Of a DNA stretch of 64,000 bases, positions 48,423 to 57,600 are shown piece after piece (positions within the stretch are counted from its first letter, which is position 1; each line of letters begins with the position of its first letter). The notes beneath the pieces are model-generated. The model saw nothing but the letters and a program-made list of their open reading frames with translations. It had not been told where the DNA came from and ran no database searches. The stretch spans positions 1,364,001 through 1,428,000 of the forward strand of contig NZ_JAJKFQ010000001.1 of NCBI RefSeq assembly GCF_020966635.1, given 5' to 3'. The position numbers were made by a program, and so were the translations under genes. The DNA comes from Stieleria sp. JC731. GTDB taxonomy: Bacteria > Planctomycetota > Planctomycetia > Pirellulales > Pirellulaceae.

Positions 48423-49541
48423 ATGAGTAATAAGCGAGATTACTACGAAGTCCTAGCTGTCGAACGCAGTGCGACAAAGGTGCAAATCGATCGCGCCTAT
48501 CGCAAGCTTGCGATCAAGTATCACCCCGACAGTAGCAAGGCCGAAGACGCCGTCGAGCGATTCAAAGAAGCATCGGAGGCTTACGAAGTCCTCAGTGATG
48601 CCGACAAGCGATCGCGTTATGACCGCTATGGGCATTCCGGTGTCGAAGGCGCGTCAAGCCAGTTCAATGACGTCGAGGACATCTTCGAAGCCTTCGGAGA
48701 GATGTTCGGTGGCGGCGGAATGTTCGGTGACCTGTTCGGCGGACGAAGCGGCGGCCGGTCACGACGCGCACGACGCGGTGCCGATATCCGCTGCGACGTC
48801 ACGCTGACCTTGGAAGAAGCGGCCAAGGGGGTTAGCAAAGAGATCACTTTCCGACGTCACGTCGGATGTGGCACCTGCGATGGCAGTGGTGCGGCCCCAG
48901 GCAGCCAGCCGGAGGTCTGTTCGACATGCGGTGGCCGGGGACAGGTTGTTCAGTCGGCAGGAATCCTACGCGTTCAGACCGCTTGTCCGCATTGCGGTGG
49001 GGCCGGGCAAAAGATCAGCCAGCCCTGTACGGACTGTCGCGGAAGTGGCCTGCAAACCGAAAAGGCTGAACTGACTGTCGAGATCCCCGCGGGTGTCGAC
49101 GACGGCATGCGTGTTCGTGTCCAAGGCGAAGGCGAAGCAAGTTCCAACGGCGGACCTCCGGGCGACTGTTATTGCTTCATCACCGTGAAGCCACACGAAC
49201 TGTTCCGGCGTGACGGAAGTAACCTTATCCTCCAATTGCCGATCTCCTACAGCCAAGCTGCACTTGGAGCGGAATTGGAAGTCCCGACATTGGACGGTCC
49301 GGAAGTCTTGCGTATCGACGCGGGAACCCAAAACGGCGAAGTCTTCACCCTTGGAGGTAAAGGCGTTGTCGATCCACGTGGCGGACGCGCTGGCGACTTG
49401 TTGGTGCAGGTTTTCATCGAAGTCCCCAAGAAGCTGTCCGGCGAACAAGAAGAACTACTTCGGAAGCTTGCAGAATTGGACCACGAGTCTGTGCTTCCGC
49501 ACCGCAAAACGTTTCTCGAAAAGGTCGCTGACCTGTTCTAG
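48423..49541 (+). CDS. dnaJ: Chaperone protein DnaJ
   Basis: About 372 residues, full-length type I DnaJ. ATG 48423 begins MSNKRDYYEVLAVERSATK; an upstream frame to 48333 is not needed. The J domain carries the HPD tripeptide in KYHPDSSKAED, followed by a Gly/Phe region (FGEMFGGGGMFGDLFGG). Four zinc-binding repeats are CGTCDGSG, CSTCGGRG, CPHCGGAG and CTDCRGSG. The C-terminal substrate and dimerisation domains contain VEIPAGVDDGMRVRVQGEG. It stimulates DnaK ATPase and delivers clients, but no dnaK is in the window. grpE follows 36 bp downstream. Confidence 0.96.
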   Translation: MSNKRDYYEVLAVERSATKVQIDRAYRKLAIKYHPDSSKAEDAVERFKEASEAYEVLSDADKRSRYDRYGHSGVEGASSQFNDVEDIFEAFGEMFGGGGMFGDLFGGRSGGRSRRARRGADIRCDVTLTLEEAAKGVSKEITFRRHVGCGTCDGSGAAPGSQPEVCSTCGGRGQVVQSAGILRVQTACPHCGGAGQKISQPCTDCRGSGLQTEKAELTVEIPAGVDDGMRVRVQGEGEASSNGGPPGDCYCFITVKPHELFRRDGSNLILQLPISYSQAALGAELEVPTLDGPEVLRIDAGTQNGEVFTLGGKGVVDPRGGRAGDLLVQVFIEVPKKLSGEQEELLRKLAELDHESVLPHRKTFLEKVADLF

Positions 49542-49577
49542 TACATCAACGATCAACGTGATCTTTAAATAAGAACC

Positions 49578-50156
49578 ATGAGTGAACCAATCGATCCTGA
49601 ATTAGAAGACGGCAACGCTGTCGAATCGGAATCCGCTGACGAGCAAGTTGTCGACGAGGCGTTCAATGACGCCGAGACGCTTGAGCAGCCGGAAACTCGC
49701 GATGAAGAAATGGAGCGTCTGCGACGTGCGGCTACCGAGGCGGACAAGCGTGTCTTGCAAGCCCAGGCCGAAGCGGAGAACTTCCGCAAACGGATGCGAC
49801 GTGATTTCGAAGACCAGATCCGTTTCGCGTCGACCGATTTGGTAGTCGACTTGCTGCAGGTCCGTGACAATCTTTATCGCGCGATCGAAGCGGCCAACAG
49901 CGGCCAGACCGATGGTCTTCAAGAAGGCGTCGCGATGGTTGTAAAGCAAATGGACGATGTCTTTGGAAAGCATGGCGTCACGCCTATTCCGACCGAAGGC
50001 GAAGAGTTCGATCCGAACTTGCATGAAGCGATCTCGCAAATGCCAAGCAACGATGTCGAAAGCGGCAAGATCGCGCACGTGGCGCAATCCGGCTTCAAGC
50101 TGCACGAACGTGTGATCCGGCCTAGCCAAGTCGTTGTCAGCAAAGGCCCTGCCTAA
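49578..50156 (+). CDS. grpE: Nucleotide exchange factor GrpE
   Basis: A 192-residue DnaK nucleotide-exchange factor. The acidic disordered N-terminus (residues 1-40) leads into the long dimeric coiled coil (EEMERLRRAATEADKRVLQA and AENFRKRMRRDFEDQIRFAS). The helical bundle and beta-domain then follow, with DLLQVRDNLYRAIEAA, VVKQMDDVFGKHGVTPIPTE and GEEFDPNLHEAISQM. VAQSGFKLHERVIRPSQVVV is the standard C-terminus. It follows dnaJ closely and is probably cotranscribed. Start ATG 49578. Confidence 0.94.
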   Translation: MSEPIDPELEDGNAVESESADEQVVDEAFNDAETLEQPETRDEEMERLRRAATEADKRVLQAQAEAENFRKRMRRDFEDQIRFASTDLVVDLLQVRDNLYRAIEAANSGQTDGLQEGVAMVVKQMDDVFGKHGVTPIPTEGEEFDPNLHEAISQMPSNDVESGKIAHVAQSGFKLHERVIRPSQVVVSKGPA

Positions 50157-50384
50157 CGCTGGCGAGCTGCCTGCGATGAGGGCACCCTTGATCAATCGAT
50201 CGGGTGACCCATCAGGAGCGATTCGGTCGGAGGGCCGAACAAAATTCAAAGCCTACGCTCGCATCAGTGGCGGGCATGAAGGCAATCGTAAGAACCTACA
50301 GTCCGGTCTGATCTTCTGCTGATCGTCAGACCGTCTATCGAATAGACTCTTTTAAACAAACACTTTTTGCGGTGATGATTGTCC

Positions 50385-50675
50385 ATGCCAACGTATGACT
50401 ATCAATGCGATGCCTGTGGGCACGAAATGGAGCTCTTTCAGGGCATCAACGATCCGGTAAAAAAGAAGTGCCCCGAGTGCGGCAAGCTAAAGCTTCGTCG
50501 ATTGTTCGGCAGCGGTGCCGCGATCGTGTTCAAAGGTAGTGGCTTCTATCAAACGGACTACCGCAGCGATAGCTACAAGAAAGGCGCCAAAGCGGACAGC
50601 AAACCTTCGGAGTCAAAGTCGGACTCAGGTAAGAAAGAAACCAAAGCTGCCAAGAAGCCAAAGTCAAAAGACTGA
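50385..50675 (+). CDS. FmdB-family zinc ribbon protein
   Basis: The 96-residue protein has an N-terminal zinc ribbon, PTYDYQCDACGHEMELFQG with a second knuckle CPECGKLKLRRLFG, followed by a Lys/Ser-rich tail (residues about 60-96). This is the FmdB regulatory-protein family, first linked to amide-hydrolase regulation but widely present with unknown role. ATG 50385 is preferred to TTG 50379. It lies downstream of grpE after 228 bp. The lysine-rich tail suggests nucleic-acid binding, an inference only. Confidence 0.85.
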   Translation: MPTYDYQCDACGHEMELFQGINDPVKKKCPECGKLKLRRLFGSGAAIVFKGSGFYQTDYRSDSYKKGAKADSKPSESKSDSGKKETKAAKKPKSKD

Positions 50676-50696
50676 CCGACCACCGGTACGATCAAG

Positions 50697-51260
50697 ATGC
50701 CCTACCAGCGATCTAGCAAGCGATTAACGGCCGACCGTTCGGCGGTCTTGGTCATCGACCTGCAGGAAAAGCTGGTTCCGGCGATCCCTTCGGCTGAGGA
50801 CGTGGTGCATTTTACCGATGCACTGCTACGTGTCGCGGAGCGTTTGCAAGTCCCGTCGGCCGCGACGGTGCAATACCCGAAAGGGCTTGGTGGTTTGGTG
50901 TCGCCGCTTGACGATTGGTTCGACGAACCGGAGGAGAAGCTCGATTTCTCGGCCGCAGTTTGCAGGCGTGAGTTAGATCAGTGGATATCCGATGGGCGAG
51001 ATCAAATTTTGATCTGTGGCGTCGAGACGCATATTTGTGTTTTGCAAACCGTGTTGGATCTGCAGCAAGAAGGTTTAACTCCGGTCGTGATCAGTGAGGC
51101 GGTTGCCGCACGAGGCGGTTGGGAACATGAAACGGCGATCGAGCAGTTGCGTGATTTGGGAGTCAGCATCACGACGCTCGAATCGGTGATCTATCAGTGG
51201 CTCGAAACTGCAGATCATCCCGAATTTAAAGCGATCAGTCGCATCGTAAAATCGTTGTAG
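50697..51260 (+). CDS. Isochorismatase-family cysteine hydrolase
   Basis: A 187-residue cytosolic alpha/beta hydrolase of the cysteine-hydrolase (isochorismatase-like) superfamily. The catalytic Asp lies in AVLVIDLQEKLVPAI and the nucleophilic Cys in ILICGVETHICVLQTVLDL; a lysine is expected between them. The family includes isochorismatases, nicotinamidases and YcaC-like hydrolases, so the substrate is unresolved. Siderophore or NAD-salvage genes are not adjacent. It starts at ATG 50697, 21 bp after the fmdB stop, which suggests cotranscription. Confidence 0.85.
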   Translation: MPYQRSSKRLTADRSAVLVIDLQEKLVPAIPSAEDVVHFTDALLRVAERLQVPSAATVQYPKGLGGLVSPLDDWFDEPEEKLDFSAAVCRRELDQWISDGRDQILICGVETHICVLQTVLDLQQEGLTPVVISEAVAARGGWEHETAIEQLRDLGVSITTLESVIYQWLETADHPEFKAISRIVKSL

Positions 51261-51356
51261 GTGATTCCGTTTGGCGTGCTAAGTTTCAGACGATCGGTTC
51301 GGTCTTCGAATCGACTCATCGATGAAACAAAACGCCAATCGCTAGGTCACATTTCG

Positions 51357-51965
51357 ATGCAGTGCAAGGACTGTCAGGAAGAAATGCGATGGATTGCCAA
51401 TCGCAACCATCATCGCTGTCTGTCGTGCGGGAAGTACGAGTTTGCGTCACCGCTAGATGACCCGGCCGAGCCACTGGTGCTGCTGGGAGAGTCTCCGGGC
51501 GTGGCGTGTTCGAAGTGCAGAGTGCCACTCGAGTTTGCGACTTTGCATGGAAACTGGCGTGTCTGTCTTTGCCCGCAATGTCGTGGCTTTGTGATCGAGA
51601 AAGGATGCTTGGCAACGATCATCCATCAGAAGCGAATGTCGTTTCAGGGCGAGGACCTGACACCAACGCCGATGGATCATCAAGAGCTAAAGTCAGAACT
51701 GGATTGTCCGGCTTGTTTAGAAGTGATGGAAACGCATCCTTACTATGGCCCGGGAACTGTGGTCATCAACAGCTGTGAAGGGTGCGGTGTCGCATGGCTG
51801 GACCACTGGGAATTGGCCGCGATAATCCAGGCTCCTGGGAAACGTCCCGACCGTGGTTCATCACCGATCGTTCCGACCCGTCCGGCAATAGATTTTGCCG
51901 CGCGAGAAAGTGATCCGATGCTCCGCAACGGTGCCTCATTGCTGCATTTGTTGCTGGGGATTTGA
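51357..51965 (+). CDS. Protein with multiple zinc-ribbon (zf-TFIIB-like) knuckles
   Basis: About 203 residues. Cys pairs are MQCKDCQEEMRW, HRCLSCGKYEF, VACSKCRVPLEF, CLCPQCRGFVIEKG, LDCPACLEVMETH and INSCEGCGVAWLDH, at least two of them in the zf-TFIIB arrangement (CPxC with CxGCxGxWLD). The C-terminus (RESDPMLRNGASLLHLLLGI) ends in a short hydrophobic segment. The function is unknown; zf-TFIIB proteins are often small metal-binding or membrane-associated proteins. An upstream GTG start at 51261 gives 32 extra residues with no support. It follows the isochorismatase-like gene with little gap. Confidence 0.7.
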   Translation: MQCKDCQEEMRWIANRNHHRCLSCGKYEFASPLDDPAEPLVLLGESPGVACSKCRVPLEFATLHGNWRVCLCPQCRGFVIEKGCLATIIHQKRMSFQGEDLTPTPMDHQELKSELDCPACLEVMETHPYYGPGTVVINSCEGCGVAWLDHWELAAIIQAPGKRPDRGSSPIVPTRPAIDFAARESDPMLRNGASLLHLLLGI

Positions 51966-52153
51966 AGCCTTCCAAGTCGAGCTTGAATCTGGCTGTTCGA
52001 ACCTCGAATTGAATAAAGGCTCATCTCAGTTGCCTTCGGTATTGAGTCATCGATGTCGAAGGCAGCATGTTTCAAGATGCGATACATTGTTCTGACGACC
52101 TATCAAACTGGGTCACAGAACTTCTCCTTCGCACTTCCTGACTGTCTGCTCGT

Positions 52154-53407
52154 ATGACCGATCCCCAGCAAAACGATCCTGCGTCATCCGAGTCCCAGGG
52201 TTTCGATTCGGGCCAATCCGTTTCGCCAAACGGAAACACAAGTCAGACGAAACAGAACTCTGGGCAGCGAGCCTTTGCCGCACGAAAAATTAACTATCGG
52301 CATAGCTCAAAATTCGTGCCGATCCTAGAGCACCTTGGGTGTTCCCTGTTGGTCTCTACCTATGCCGCTGGCAAGGTCGCGAGTATTGGTGCGGCCGATG
52401 GTGAGTTGCACTTGCGGTTTTCAAACTTTCAGCAAGCGATGGGAATTGCGATACCGGATGCACTTGCGTCAGTGGATGCAGGGGCGGCGAACGTGGAGGC
52501 GAGGGATGCAGAAATCGGCAAGTCGATTTCGGCAAGGACGCTTGCCGTCGGTGGTCCAAACCTCGTTTGGTTCATGCGAGATGCCGGGTCTCTTGCAAGG
52601 CAAGTAGAACCGGCGGGAACGTATGACCGAGCGTTTTTGGCACGTGAGTCGTTTGTAACTGGAAACATCAGCATTCATGAGATGGCTTGGGGGCACGGGC
52701 AAGAGCTTTGGATGGTCAATACGCTGTTCTCCTGTTTGGCAACACTGCATCCCGATTACAACTTCGTACCGAGGTGGCAGCCGCCTTTTATCGATGGCTT
52801 AGCCCCACAGGATCGATGTCACCTAAACGGGATGGCGATGATTGACGGCAGGCCACGGTATGTGACTTGTCTAGGCACGTCCAACGAAGCACGTGGATGG
52901 CGTGAAGGCAAAGTTGGCGGTGGTGCGCTAGTCGATGTTGACTCCGGCGAAGTCATCACAAAAGGTTTCTGCATGCCTCATTCACCACGTTGGCATCAAG
53001 GCAAGTTGTTCTTGTTGGACAGTGGGCGTGGGCAATTAGTTGCGGTTGACTTGGATTCCGGAAAGGTCGATGTTGTTTCTGATTATCCGGGATACGGTCG
53101 TGGCTTGGCCTTTGCCGGGCAATTCGCATTTGTCGGGATGAGCCGCGCGCGCGAGACATCGGTGTTTGGTGGCGTCCCGATTTGTGATGACACCAGTCGA
53201 CTTCGCTGTGGCATCGTTGTGATCGACTTGGCCAGCGGTCGCAATGTTGCGTTCTTGGAATTCGAATCGGGGATCGAAGAGCTGTTCGATGTGCAGGTCA
53301 TTGAACATTCACGGCGCACCGTTTTGTGTGGTCCTTACCCACAAGAAGACCAACAGGTTCCCGTTTGGGTTGTTCCGCCAGAGATTCAGACGAGCGGCCG
53401 TCGTTAG
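52154..53407 (+). CDS. TIGR03032 family protein
   Basis: A 417-residue soluble protein with the TIGR03032 pattern: FVPILEHLGCSLLVSTYAAG, LAVGGPNLVWFMRDAG, IHEMAWGHGQELWMVNTLFS, CHLNGMAMIDGRPRYVTCLG and FVGMSRARETSVFGGVPI. The repeated beta-strand pattern suggests a six-bladed propeller. TIGR03032 proteins are found in cyanobacteria, planctomycetes and proteobacteria, often near sulfotransferase or polysaccharide genes; the function is unknown. The first 45 residues are polar and disordered. No signal peptide is seen. Downstream lies the repeat-rich stretch. Confidence 0.83.
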   Translation: MTDPQQNDPASSESQGFDSGQSVSPNGNTSQTKQNSGQRAFAARKINYRHSSKFVPILEHLGCSLLVSTYAAGKVASIGAADGELHLRFSNFQQAMGIAIPDALASVDAGAANVEARDAEIGKSISARTLAVGGPNLVWFMRDAGSLARQVEPAGTYDRAFLARESFVTGNISIHEMAWGHGQELWMVNTLFSCLATLHPDYNFVPRWQPPFIDGLAPQDRCHLNGMAMIDGRPRYVTCLGTSNEARGWREGKVGGGALVDVDSGEVITKGFCMPHSPRWHQGKLFLLDSGRGQLVAVDLDSGKVDVVSDYPGYGRGLAFAGQFAFVGMSRARETSVFGGVPICDDTSRLRCGIVVIDLASGRNVAFLEFESGIEELFDVQVIEHSRRTVLCGPYPQEDQQVPVWVVPPEIQTSGRR

Positions 53408-53521
53408 GAACCGAGGCGACTCTTAATCTGGCGATCAGGCTCTGCTGTGCCCAGGAAGTCGATGCTATTTGTGGTTGCGATGGTAGTACGGTGGGCGTCT
53501 TGGAGCCGACGTAATTCAAAT

Positions 53522-53641
53522 TCAGCCACGGTCGCGAAGCTGATGCTTCAAATGCTCCTCCATCGCCAACAATTCTTCCTGGCTTTTATCCAGCAATTTC
53601 TCGACGGTCGATTCTTCGATGACCATTACTTTGCGATCCAT
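53522..53641 (-). CDS. Possible small acidic helical protein (39 residues)
   Basis: From ATG 53641 the frame reads MDRKVMVIEESTVEKLLDKS and then QEELLAMEEHLKHQLRDRG, a charged amphipathic helix. The composition is more protein-like than the surrounding frames, but there is no clear ribosome binding site and no known family. The upstream extension to 53737 is poor in protein-like sequence. It may be a small regulatory protein or chance. Confidence 0.3.
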   Translation of the reverse strand: MDRKVMVIEESTVEKLLDKSQEELLAMEEHLKHQLRDRG

Positions 53642-53810
53642 TGCGGGCGGGAAAACAGGCGGAGGGAGACAATGTAGCCCAGAGTTCGGACTTCGGCATC
53701 CATCGAAGTTGTCGATATCATGACTGCCCGCACCCAAAGTCGCTTACGGCGAAGCCGCTATTTCGAGTTTCAAGCTAGAGCGACAACAGGCTCGAAACAG
53801 CCACCGTCGT

Positions 53811-54252
53811 GTTGGTGTGTGGCACCATTCGGCAAACAGTAGGATCGAATGCCGGAAAACCGGGAAGGTGAAACACAGAGCAACGGAGGACACAGAGTAT
53901 TTGGTTGGAGCGGTCAGGCCGCCATTTGCGATTACAGTTCTAAAACGTGCCGAACAGTCTTGTGCCTGACCAGCTGATTGGCAACTGACTCTCCCATCAG
54001 TCGCCTGGCGCCAGCCTGCGGTTCTCTCTCTTGTTGGTGTGTGGCACCATTCGGCAAACAGTAGGATCGGATGCCGGAAAACCGGGAAGGTGAAACACAG
54101 AGCAACGGAGGACACAGAGTATTTGGTTGGAGCGATCAGGCCGCCATTTGCGGTTACAGTTCTAAAACGTGCCGAACAGTCTTGTGCCTGACCAGCTGAT
54201 TGGCAACTGACTCTCCCATCAGCCGCTTGGCGCCAGCCTGCGGTTCTCTCTC
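53811..54252. repeat. Tandem duplication of a 222-bp unit
   Basis: GTTGGTGTGTGGCACCATTC starts at 53811 and again at 54033. The two copies are almost identical and share the internal sequence GGTGAAACACAGAGCAACGG at corresponding places. The second copy ends near 54252. Because 222 is divisible by three, an artefactual minus-strand frame runs through both copies and encodes the same peptide twice (CFTFPVFRHSILLFAEWCHT). The ACACAGAG-type core resembles dispersed repeats in planctomycete genomes, which is recollection, not a search result. Confidence 0.8.
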
Positions 54253-54491
54253 TGGGCCAGCAACGGTCGGTAATCACGCAAACCATTCTGCCAACGATTA
54301 AGGTGACCGCAGGGGTAGTTGTGCGCATGGCTCCTAAGTCTGTGCGTGGATGAGAACGCCCCGCACAGACTACCCATCGCACCGTAAGCTTGACGTTCCT
54401 CGATCGTCTCTGAGGAATCGGTCAGCCCTATCACACTGTACTGTTGGTCCAAACGCAGTAAAAAAGCGAGGGCTTGGCGATCTTGTGCCAC
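54240..54491 (-). pseudogene. RHS-repeat protein remnant
   Basis: On the minus strand a short frame reads LRLDQQYSVIGLTDSSETIE then ERQAYGAMG, matching the RHS consensus (DxxxxVxxLTDxSGTVxERYxYxxxG) seen in Rhs/YD-repeat proteins and polymorphic toxins. After this the frame loses all RHS character (no FAGRxxDPETGLYYxRxRYY follow-on). Only about 30 residues of real similarity are kept, so it is a decayed fragment. It borders the tandem duplication, suggesting that recombination removed most of an rhs gene. Confidence 0.55.
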
Positions 54492-54697
54492 CGATGAAGC
54501 AGCCAGCGTCGGATTTGCGCTCCGCAGGTTGGATTTGCATGATTTTGTCGGTTGTGCGGTGGTGGTTTGGCTATACTACGGACCTTGTCCGCTTCTGGTG
54601 CGGAAACTGGAACCCCTGGCTCGGTAGAGGCGAACGGCTGTGCAGGTCCAGCGCATGAGTCTTATCTATTGGGAACCGGTGACCGACAACTGTCCGG

Positions 54698-57600
54698 ATG
54701 TCTGACCTATTCGTTGCCCGACAACTTTTGAGATTCCCAATGGACGGTTCGCGATCGCGATTTGCGAAAGTAGTTTCCAATGGTTCGGTTCGTACTAGGA
54801 AACGTGAAACGAAGTCACTGCAAAAACGACGAACGGGAAAGCTTCGTCGTAATCTTGCCGCTTCGATCGAAACACTTGAATCGCGTCATCTGTTGACCTT
54901 TGCGATCGACCTGTTCGCGGACATCAACCAGCTTGGCAAGTCATCGGACATTGGCGTCGATTCCCGAGCCGACGAAAGCGTCGATGTAGCTGTGCTCGGT
55001 AGCGAGATGTTCTTCACCGCTGACGATGGCCTGCACGGCGCCGAACTGTGGAAGACCGATGGCACCGCTGCTGGCACCGTGCTGGTCAAGGACATCTTGC
55101 CTGGTCCTGATGGTGCGGCCCCGTTTGACTTGACCGTCAAAAATGGCGAGCTGTTTTTTGTCGCCGAAGATGAAACAGGCGAACTGGATATTTGGAAGTC
55201 TGACGGAACCGAAGCTGGGACCGTTGTTGCCTTTGATGCACAACTCGCCAGTGACGTCTTTCTTGATATCCAACCGAAACTGACAGCCTCTGGCGACAAG
55301 CTGTTTTTCGTCGGCTACGATTCGTCATTCAACTACGAACTCTGGGTCAGCGACGGTAGCCAAGCCGGTACACAGTTGGTTCATGATTTCGGTTATGGCA
55401 TTCCCCACGAATTGACCGACGTCAACGGGACTCTCTTTTTTGCCGCTTACGACAGTCACCAGTCAACTGATTCCGGAACTGAGCTTTGGAAAAGTGACGG
55501 GACGTCCGGTGGCACGATGATGGTCGCCGACTTGGGTGTCGACGCGGGATTCGACGGTACGCTTGGAACTGCTGACGACGACGAATCGTTTTCATCGTAT
55601 CCGACCGAACTGACCGAACTAAACGGCGTGCTCTACTTCGTCGCCGAAGATGCGCAAGAAGGCTACGAGCTATTTCGTAGCGACGGGACTCAAGCCGGTA
55701 CGATGATCGTTGACGATCTGACCATCGGTAGTTCGACAAGCCCAGAAGAGTTGACACCCTTTGGTACCGAGCTGTTCTTTTCGGCGATCGCGCCCAGCGG
55801 TGGGCGTCATCTTTTCAAGACCGATGGGACCACGATCAGCATGGTCGCCGATACAACCGAAGGGTTAGGGTCGAGCGATCCGCTGGATTTAGAAGTCGTC
55901 GGAAGCGAGTTGTTCTTTAGTGCCCAAGGTGCGATCCCCGCAACGAGCGTATCGGCGACTTCACCAACGTTGACGGCAGACAATTCGATCGCATCGGGTG
56001 GGACGTATGCCGGCGTATTCGCGGCCGCGAATTCGGCCTTCAACGGGCAACTGACGATCTTTGGAAATGTGCTAAACATCAGCACTTCGGTTCAAGGGTC
56101 GGAAGACTCCAGCGGTGAACCACCGGGATGGGTCAGCAGTTCCGCACGCATCGGTACCGCCGGAGTTGGCTTAACTACTATCGCCCCGGGTGATCTTTAC
56201 GTGGAGGACATCGATAGCGGCGATTTGGTTGATGATTTTTGGGAATGGACCATCAGCGATCCTGCCGGATTGAGCAACATCTCGTTCTCGGGGTTTGCTT
56301 CGGGAAATGAGTTTGAACAGGCTGGCGAAGGTCTGTTGTTCGAATTGTTCCTTAACGGATCTCTAGCCGCGACGGATACGGTTTCTGGCAACGAACTGGA
56401 TAACTGGGTGACCAATCGGGACGCGAACAACGTTTCAATTACCGATCCCGGTGGAGCCTCCGTAACATCCGCCACCGTTCGCTTGTCGATCGGTAACGCA
56501 ACGTTCCCAAGTCTTCCTGATGGCGGAACCGAAGCGTTTTTAGTGAACGCGACACTGACGGCAGACCTAAGCCCTTCGACAACGCTGCTGAACAGCGCCG
56601 GACGTGAGTTGCACAAGACCGATGGAACCGGACCAGGGACCACGATGGTCAAAGACATCGTTCCGACGGGCAGTTCGGGACCAAGTCAGCTAACAAAGCT
56701 TGGCAACCAACTGTTGTTCGTTGCTGATGATGTTACCGGAGATGGTGAGGAATTGTGGGTCAGCGACGGTACCGAATCCGGCACCCTTCGCGTGATCGAC
56801 ACGCGCCCAGGCAATGATCTATATGGTGCTCCACTGGACGGTCTGCCGCGAATCTTGGGCGAACTTGATGGTCAAATGCTGTTTACCAGCTTCGATGCCA
56901 ACGAAGATCGTGAACTATGGATAAGTGACGGAACCGAACTCGGGTCTGGCTTGTTGAAAAACATCAATCCCGCGACCGGTGATGCCGGTGTTAAGGAATT
57001 GCTTGTCGTCGGCAATGACATCTACTTTGCCGCCGATGATGGGATCAACGGTGAAGCGGTGTGGCGAGCCGATACCGTGCTAGAGACGGTGGAGATGGTC
57101 GCGGACGTTTCGCCAAGCAGTGCTGATCGTATTGCCGGGCTGACGTTGTTTACCGGCGAAAATCAAGAGATCGTTTTCTATAACAATAGCGGTGGGATCG
57201 ACGGCGGCGTCTACATTACCGACGGTACGAACGACCCGATCCAGTTGTTTGATCGTACACCACAACCGCTTGACGAGGACGGGACGCTCTTCGTGGTCAG
57301 CGGTTCGCGTGTCTATTTCGTTGCGGATGATGGGAACACAGGGAACGAACTGTGGTCCAGCGACGGGGCAAGTTTCGCGACATTAGTAAACGACATAATT
57401 CCCGGGCCGACAGGTAGTAATCCTACGGGATTGGTCGAATTCCAAGGCAGTCTGTTCTTTGGTGCCGACACCGATGCGACGTCGGTCACCGGTGATGTCG
57501 GACGTGAACTGTTCACGCTTAATCCCGGTGATCAGTCGGTCGCGTTGGTCAACGATATCAATGTTGGTACCGGTTCATCCAACCCCGACCAGTTCACCGT

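Larger units (their letters stand above)
53408..54697. other. 1.3-kb non-coding, repeat-rich region with RHS remnant
   Basis: The stretch between the TIGR03032 gene and the ELWxxDGT gene holds a 222-bp tandem duplication (53811-54252), an RHS-repeat remnant on the minus strand (54240-54491) and perhaps one tiny gene (53522-53641). Other open frames here are products of the duplication and look spurious. Confidence 0.6.

Noticed and set aside
53744-54382. 212-residue minus-strand open frame with two copies of a repeated peptide
   Set aside because: The repetition comes directly from the 222-bp DNA duplication, whose length keeps the frame open; composition is not protein-like and no family is recognised.
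54545-54577. TTGTCG / TATACT housekeeping promoter before the ELWxxDGT gene
   Set aside because: The -10-like TATACT is good, but the -35 candidates lie 21 or 14 bp away rather than about 17, so it was not called.
54350-54658. 102-residue plus-strand frame before the ELWxxDGT gene
   Set aside because: It runs antisense to the RHS remnant, is Arg/Ser/Trp-rich and has no recognisable domain.
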